Of a DNA stretch of 20,195 nt, positions 16,580 to 20,195 are shown piece by piece. Within the stretch, counting starts at the first letter, position 1; every line of letters starts with the position of its first letter. This stretch comes from Pseudomonadota bacterium. GTDB taxonomy: Bacteria > Pseudomonadota > Gammaproteobacteria > Burkholderiales > Burkholderiaceae_B. The stretch is taken from assembly GCA_023427945.1 (NCBI GenBank), contig JAEYZR010000016.1, positions 1-20,195 of the forward strand, read 5' to 3'. The translations under genes were made by a program, and so were the position numbers. Under the pieces are notes generated by a model. That model saw only the letters and a list, made by a program, of their open reading frames with translations, was not told the DNA's origin and did not search any database.

Positions 16580-17962
16580 TCAACTGCCTGGTACGCGCAC
16601 GGACTCAAACCGCACGCAATTCACAATGATCGCCATCGTGGCACACACGGCGGCGAATATCAGCCCAAGCGTGGGGCCACTTGTGGTGGACACGCTGAAC
16701 GCAATGGCGACCAGGGCCGTGCCGAAACTCTGGCCGAACACACGGATCGTGGCCTGCATTCCCCCGGCCGCACCACTGCGCGAACGCGGCGCGGAAGACA
16801 GCATCGCACGATTGTTGGGCGTCTGGAAAAATCCGAAGCCGACTCCGGCCACAAACATGCCGCACATGATCCAGACGTTTGCGACCTCCTTGGGCAGAAG
16901 AATCAGCGTGACCAATCCAGAGGCCATCGCGGCCGCGCCCAGGCCGCTCAACAGGGCCGCCGAATACCGGTCGGAGGCTCGCCCCGCCAGGGTCGCGACC
17001 AGTGCCGTGCCAAAAGGCCAGGCGGCCATCAACAGACCGATCTCCAGATAGGGCCGCCCCATAACCGTCTGAAAATAAAACGGCAGGGACACATAGGAGG
17101 CCATCTGAGCGGCAAACGTACACACGGAGGCACACGCCGCAAACGCAATGACCCGGATACGCAGCAGATCGATCGGCACCAGCGGTGCCGTCTGATCGCG
17201 AGCCCGGCGCACGAGCAGCACGGCGCATGCAAACGCCACCACGAACAACATGAGCGAACGCAGCGGGTTCTGTCCGAGAAAATCAACCGCCGTGATGAAC
17301 GTGCCGAGTGCCACCATGCAAAGCAATGCGCTCAAGGCATCGAAGGGCACATCGTTTTTCGGAACATCCGGCAGGTGGCGTACGCCTATCAATGCGGCCA
17401 CGCCGATGGGCACGTTGATCGCAAAAATCCACGGCCAGGAACTGATCGACAGAATCACCGACCCTATCGTCGGCCCGAGCACCGCGCTGAGCGCCACCGT
17501 CGTGGCGTTGATGCTCATGCCCATCCCCAGCTTGCTGAGCGGAAAGATATTGCGCACGAAGCCGCCCATCAGCGACATGATGGATGCCGCACCCATGCCC
17601 TGCAGCACACGCGCCGCGGTCAACTGGGTGAGCGTGTCGGACAATGCACAAAACAGCGAGGCCGAGGTGAACAGCGCCAGCCCGAAGGTGAACATGCGCC
17701 GGAAACCAATGCGCTCGGCGATGGCCGCGCACGGCAACAGCAAGGTCACCACAGCCAGGTTGTAGGCATTGACGATCCAGATCGCCGAGGCCGGCGCCGT
17801 GTTCAGGTCACGTGCAATGGTGGGCAAGGCCACGTGAGCGATGGTGGCATCGAGCACCGCCATCAGCAGGCCCGCCATGAGCGTCAACATGGCCCAGTAG
17901 CGTCTTGGCGCCGGCAAGCCTTCGAAAGGTGGCGGCTTGGATGGCGGCGCGGTCGTACTCAC
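16580..17962 (-). CDS. MFS efflux transporter, DHA2 (EmrB/QacA) type
   Basis: This 460-residue inner-membrane protein has about a dozen or more hydrophobic helices. The first helix carries MAVLDATIAHVALPTIARDL, the DHA2 family signature (usual form LDxTIVNVALP). The loop AERIGFRRMFTFGL is the motif-A equivalent, AARVLQGMGAASIM the motif-B arginine region, and LGPTIGSVILSISSWPWIF resembles motif C of antiporters. Such proteins export drugs, dyes or metabolites by proton antiport. Translation begins at GTG (17962), overlapping the glmU stop by 4 nt (GTGA); a later internal Met is possible but would cut the N-terminal lead. The substrate is unknown. Tight coupling to glmU on one side and a hydratase-like gene on the other is notable. 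Confidence 0.9.
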   Translation of the reverse strand: MSTTAPPSKPPPFEGLPAPRRYWAMLTLMAGLLMAVLDATIAHVALPTIARDLNTAPASAIWIVNAYNLAVVTLLLPCAAIAERIGFRRMFTFGLALFTSASLFCALSDTLTQLTAARVLQGMGAASIMSLMGGFVRNIFPLSKLGMGMSINATTVALSAVLGPTIGSVILSISSWPWIFAINVPIGVAALIGVRHLPDVPKNDVPFDALSALLCMVALGTFITAVDFLGQNPLRSLMLFVVAFACAVLLVRRARDQTAPLVPIDLLRIRVIAFAACASVCTFAAQMASYVSLPFYFQTVMGRPYLEIGLLMAAWPFGTALVATLAGRASDRYSAALLSGLGAAAMASGLVTLILLPKEVANVWIMCGMFVAGVGFGFFQTPNNRAMLSSAPRSRSGAAGGMQATIRVFGQSFGTALVAIAFSVSTTSGPTLGLIFAAVCATMAIIVNCVRFESVRVPGS

Positions 17963-19332
17963 TCTTTTTTGGCTGGACGCTGCCAGTTGTCGATCGTGAT
18001 CTGCTGCGGACGCGACAACGTCAGCTTGCCGGCGGCCGCTTCGCGCGTGAGCGTCGTGCCCGCGCCCAGCGTCGCGGCGCGCCGTACAGTGACAGGCGCC
18101 ACCAGTTGCGTATCCGAGCCGATGAAGGCATCGTCCTCGATCGTCGTGCGGTGTTTGTTCACGCCATCGTAGTTGCAGGTGATGGTGCCCGCGCCGATAT
18201 TCACACGCGCACCAATGTCGGCATCGCCCAGGTAGGCAAGATGGTTGGCCTTGCTGCCCTGCCCCAGACGGGTCTTCTTGATTTCGACGAAGTTGCCCAC
18301 GTGCGACTCCGCCTCCAGCACGGCACCGGGACGCAGTCGGGCGTAAGGGCCGATGTGGGTGTTCTCTGCTGCGCTGGCCTCGCTCAGATGGCAGAAAGCC
18401 TCGACCCGGGTACCGTCGCCCAGATCCACGTCACGCAGCACACAATGCGGTCCGATATGCACACCATCGGCCAGCCGTACATGGCCTTCGAAGACGCAAC
18501 CCACGTCGATGAATACGTCGCGACCGCACTCGAGCGTGCCACGCACATCGAAGCGATCCGGATCGGCCAGCGTGACACCGGCCTCCAGTTGGCGATTGGC
18601 CTGCTCGCGCTGGAACGTGCGCTCCAGTGCAGCCTGCTGCACGCGGCTGTTCACACCCAACGTCTCCCACGACGCGCCTGGCTGCGCGGCCCCCACGGAT
18701 ACGCCATCGGCCACGGCAAAACCGACGATGTCGGTCAAATAGAACTCACCTTGCGCATTGTCGTTCTTCAGGCGCTGGAGCCAGTCCTTGAGCGTGGCCG
18801 TGGGCGCACAGAGAATGCCGGTGTTGACTTCGTTGATGGCACGCTCTGCTTCGGTGGCGTCCTTGTGTTCGACGATGCGCTGCACGTTGCCCTGATCGTC
18901 GCGCACGATGCGGCCATAACCTGTGGCGTCTGCCAGATGCTCGGTCAGGACCGCCATGCCATTGCCGCGCGCGGCCAGCAACGCTTTCAGCGTCTGGGGC
19001 GTGACCAGAGGCACGTCGCCATACAGCACCAGGGTCACATCGTCGGCCCCCTCGGCGCCTTCCAGCAATGGCACGGCCTGCTGCACCGCGTGCCCGGTGC
19101 CTTGCTGCGGCTGCTGCAAGGCAAACTCCAGTCCGCTCTCTTCCCTGAATGCTGTCTTCACGGCATCGGCGCCATGTCCCACCACCACCACGATGCGAGC
19201 CGGTGACAGTGCTCTTGCGCTGTCTACGACATGAGCAAGCATTGGACGGCCAGCCAGCGTATGCAACACCTTAGGCAGGTTGGACTGCATGCGCTTGCCC
19301 AGACCTGCGGCGAGAATGACGACATTGAGCAT
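17959..19332 (-). CDS. glmU: Bifunctional UDP-GlcNAc pyrophosphorylase / glucosamine-1-phosphate acetyltransferase
   Basis: GlmU acetylates glucosamine-1-phosphate and then couples it to UTP, giving UDP-GlcNAc for peptidoglycan and LPS. At 457 residues it is full length. The N-terminal uridylyltransferase domain (1-about 230) starts MLNVVILAAGLGKRMQSNLP with PKVLH, then QQPQQGTGHAV, LYGDVPLV and ATGYGRIVRD. The C-terminal left-handed beta-helix acetyltransferase has NFVEIKK, the catalytic His in ANHLAYLGDADIG, and NIGAGTITCNYDG. Both active sites look intact. It begins the minus-strand unit that continues into the MFS gene. The ATG has no strong ribosome-binding site. The leader holds an AT-rich stretch with TATATT (19351-19356) as a possible -10 but no clear -35. 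Confidence 0.97.
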   Translation of the reverse strand: MLNVVILAAGLGKRMQSNLPKVLHTLAGRPMLAHVVDSARALSPARIVVVVGHGADAVKTAFREESGLEFALQQPQQGTGHAVQQAVPLLEGAEGADDVTLVLYGDVPLVTPQTLKALLAARGNGMAVLTEHLADATGYGRIVRDDQGNVQRIVEHKDATEAERAINEVNTGILCAPTATLKDWLQRLKNDNAQGEFYLTDIVGFAVADGVSVGAAQPGASWETLGVNSRVQQAALERTFQREQANRQLEAGVTLADPDRFDVRGTLECGRDVFIDVGCVFEGHVRLADGVHIGPHCVLRDVDLGDGTRVEAFCHLSEASAAENTHIGPYARLRPGAVLEAESHVGNFVEIKKTRLGQGSKANHLAYLGDADIGARVNIGAGTITCNYDGVNKHRTTIEDDAFIGSDTQLVAPVTVRRAATLGAGTTLTREAAAGKLTLSRPQQITIDNWQRPAKKE

Positions 19333-19415
19333 AACGAAATGAACCTAATGAATATATGACTTCGTATTTAACTTCTGGTTGACCACATGGCTTGAAGCGA
19401 GCCGAATGCGCGCCT

Positions 19416-19440
19416 GACAGAAGATTCTAGCCCTTCTGTC
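19416..19440. repeat. Perfect 8-bp inverted repeat in the glmU upstream gap
   Basis: GACAGAAG (19416-19423) pairs with CTTCTGTC (19433-19440) across a 9-nt loop. It lies between the stop of the upstream minus-strand gene and the glmU leader. No T-tract follows on either strand, so terminator, operator and mRNA-end hairpin all remain possible. Confidence 0.5.
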
Positions 19441-19471
19441 CGGCGGTGCGGATCGCGACGCAACAGCGAGG

Positions 19472-20146
19472 TCAAGCGGATGGGCTGCGGCTGGCCGCTT
19501 TTTTGGCGCCCGCGGTTTTCGACCGGGTCGAGCCCGCTTTGTTCACGGCAACTGCCGCGCCTGCGCTCTTTTTCGCGGCCGCGCTGGCTTTCTTCGCTTC
19601 CCCGGGACTCGATGCAGCCCCTGCAGACTTCGACGCGGCCTGGGTCACCCCGCTGGAGCGCGCTTTCGATCCTGTCCGGGGCGCTGCCTTGGACGCCCGG
19701 GTCGATCCGGCACCAGCGGCCGCTTTGGATGCGGCCTTCGATCCGGTGCCAGTGGCAGCCTTCGATCCCGGACCAGCAGCCGTCTTCGATGCTGCCTTCG
19801 GCTCAGCCCTGGGGGCCTTCGGCGCCTTCGAGTTCTCGTCCGGTGCCGCAGGCGTGCCCGCGTGCTTGCCGAACTCGCCCATCGAGGCGGCTGCAGTCGC
19901 CTGCGCAACGGTATTGAACTGGCGCTGCAGCATATCGAACCAGGCTTGCGAGGCAGACTGGGCAGCCTCTGCCCCGGCAAACATGCCGCCAGCCGCGCCA
20001 GACGATGAAGCATCGGCCTGCCCGGGCTGCCCAGCATCGTGCGCAGCCTTGGCCGCGCCTGCGTTCAGATCTTCGCTACGCCCGCCGGATTGCGCTGCAC
20101 CCTGTCGGCTGCCCTGCGCCGGGTCTTGCGGCTTGTCGTCAGGCAT
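19472..20146 (-). CDS. Unrecognised Ala/Lys-rich protein with histone-H1-like basic tail
   Basis: This 224-residue protein is not assigned to a family with confidence. Residues 1-54 are polar and disordered-looking. Residues 55-92 form a likely amphipathic helix (AQSASQAWFDMLQRQFNTVA), reminiscent of phasin-like or granule-associated helices. Residues about 105-224 are an Ala/Lys/Ser/Gly tail with repeated GSKAA, ASKAA and AAKKSAGA blocks. That tail is similar in composition to bacterial histone-H1-like proteins and to the DNA-binding tails of PHA granule proteins. A helix-plus-basic-tail design suggests binding to a surface or partner and to nucleic acid, but this is inference. Coding is supported by a long open frame matching the strand of the neighbours and by the ordered N-terminus. 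The ribosome-binding site is weak. Confidence 0.65.
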   Translation of the reverse strand: MPDDKPQDPAQGSRQGAAQSGGRSEDLNAGAAKAAHDAGQPGQADASSSGAAGGMFAGAEAAQSASQAWFDMLQRQFNTVAQATAAASMGEFGKHAGTPAAPDENSKAPKAPRAEPKAASKTAAGPGSKAATGTGSKAASKAAAGAGSTRASKAAPRTGSKARSSGVTQAASKSAGAASSPGEAKKASAAAKKSAGAAVAVNKAGSTRSKTAGAKKAASRSPSA

Positions 20147-20164
20147 GCCGAATGAAAAGCCGCC

Positions 20165-20192
20165 GGGCGTGGGGGGGTGCGGCCGGGGTGGG
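20165..20192 (+). other. G-quadruplex-type motif at the window edge
   Basis: GGG (20165-20167), a run of seven G (20171-20177), GGGG (20185-20188) and GGG (20190-20192) are separated by loops of 3, 7 and 1 nt. This satisfies the G3+N1-7 rule on the plus strand. It lies 19 bp upstream of the start of the leftward Ala/Lys-rich gene, in its probable promoter region. Chance in GC-rich DNA is a real alternative. Confidence 0.4.
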
Positions 20193-20195
20193 CCC

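Overview
This high-GC window looks like a betaproteobacterial chromosome, most likely Alcaligenaceae (Bordetella/Achromobacter-like). That is inferred from gene content and codon use; no 16S or other definitive marker is present. It carries two amino-sugar genes of peptidoglycan and LPS precursor synthesis (glmS near the left edge, glmU near the right edge, both on the minus strand). Between them lie about 16 kb of regulators, transporters and a few small accessory proteins.

Layout. 1-152: edge of an IS3-type insertion sequence, with the start of its orfA running off the window. 153-363: spacer with a probable glmS terminator. 364-2196: glmS (-). 2348-2863: Lrp/AsnC regulator (+), divergent from glmS. 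2978-3922: GcvA-like LysR regulator (-). It is divergent from 4020-7808 (+), a single-chain CydDC-like ABC exporter whose two halves are joined by a His/Ala/Asn repeat linker. 7941-13517: a five-gene minus-strand peptide-type ABC importer operon (binding protein, two permeases, two ATPases) with overlapping or 1-nt junctions. 13518-13848: its upstream region, with four spaced TATCGA elements. 13849-14703: bacterial RIO kinase (-), divergent from 14855-15580, a DUF2076 protein (+). That gene's last 40 bp are repeated in tandem four more times past the stop codon. 15795-19332: glmU, an MFS efflux pump and a 2-keto-4-pentenoate-hydratase-like gene, arranged as a tight minus-strand unit. 19472-20146: an Ala/Lys-rich protein with a histone-H1-like tail (-). 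The right edge is G-rich.

How it fits together. GlmS makes glucosamine-6-phosphate and GlmU makes UDP-GlcNAc, so the two ends belong to one pathway. The importer operon is self-contained and probably feeds peptides or a similar solute into the cell. The LysR regulator probably controls the divergent exporter through an operator of three alternating GTTGA/TCAAC half-sites just upstream of its own start codon.

Most unusual points. (1) The 40-bp array over the DUF2076 stop codon: each copy encodes a related 13-residue acidic peptide ending in ATC TGA, with the frame stepping by one per copy. (2) The 11-unit, 18-bp repeat encoding the AHAN-type linker of the exporter. (3) The TATCGA cluster upstream of the importer operon. 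No CRISPR array, tRNA or rRNA was seen.
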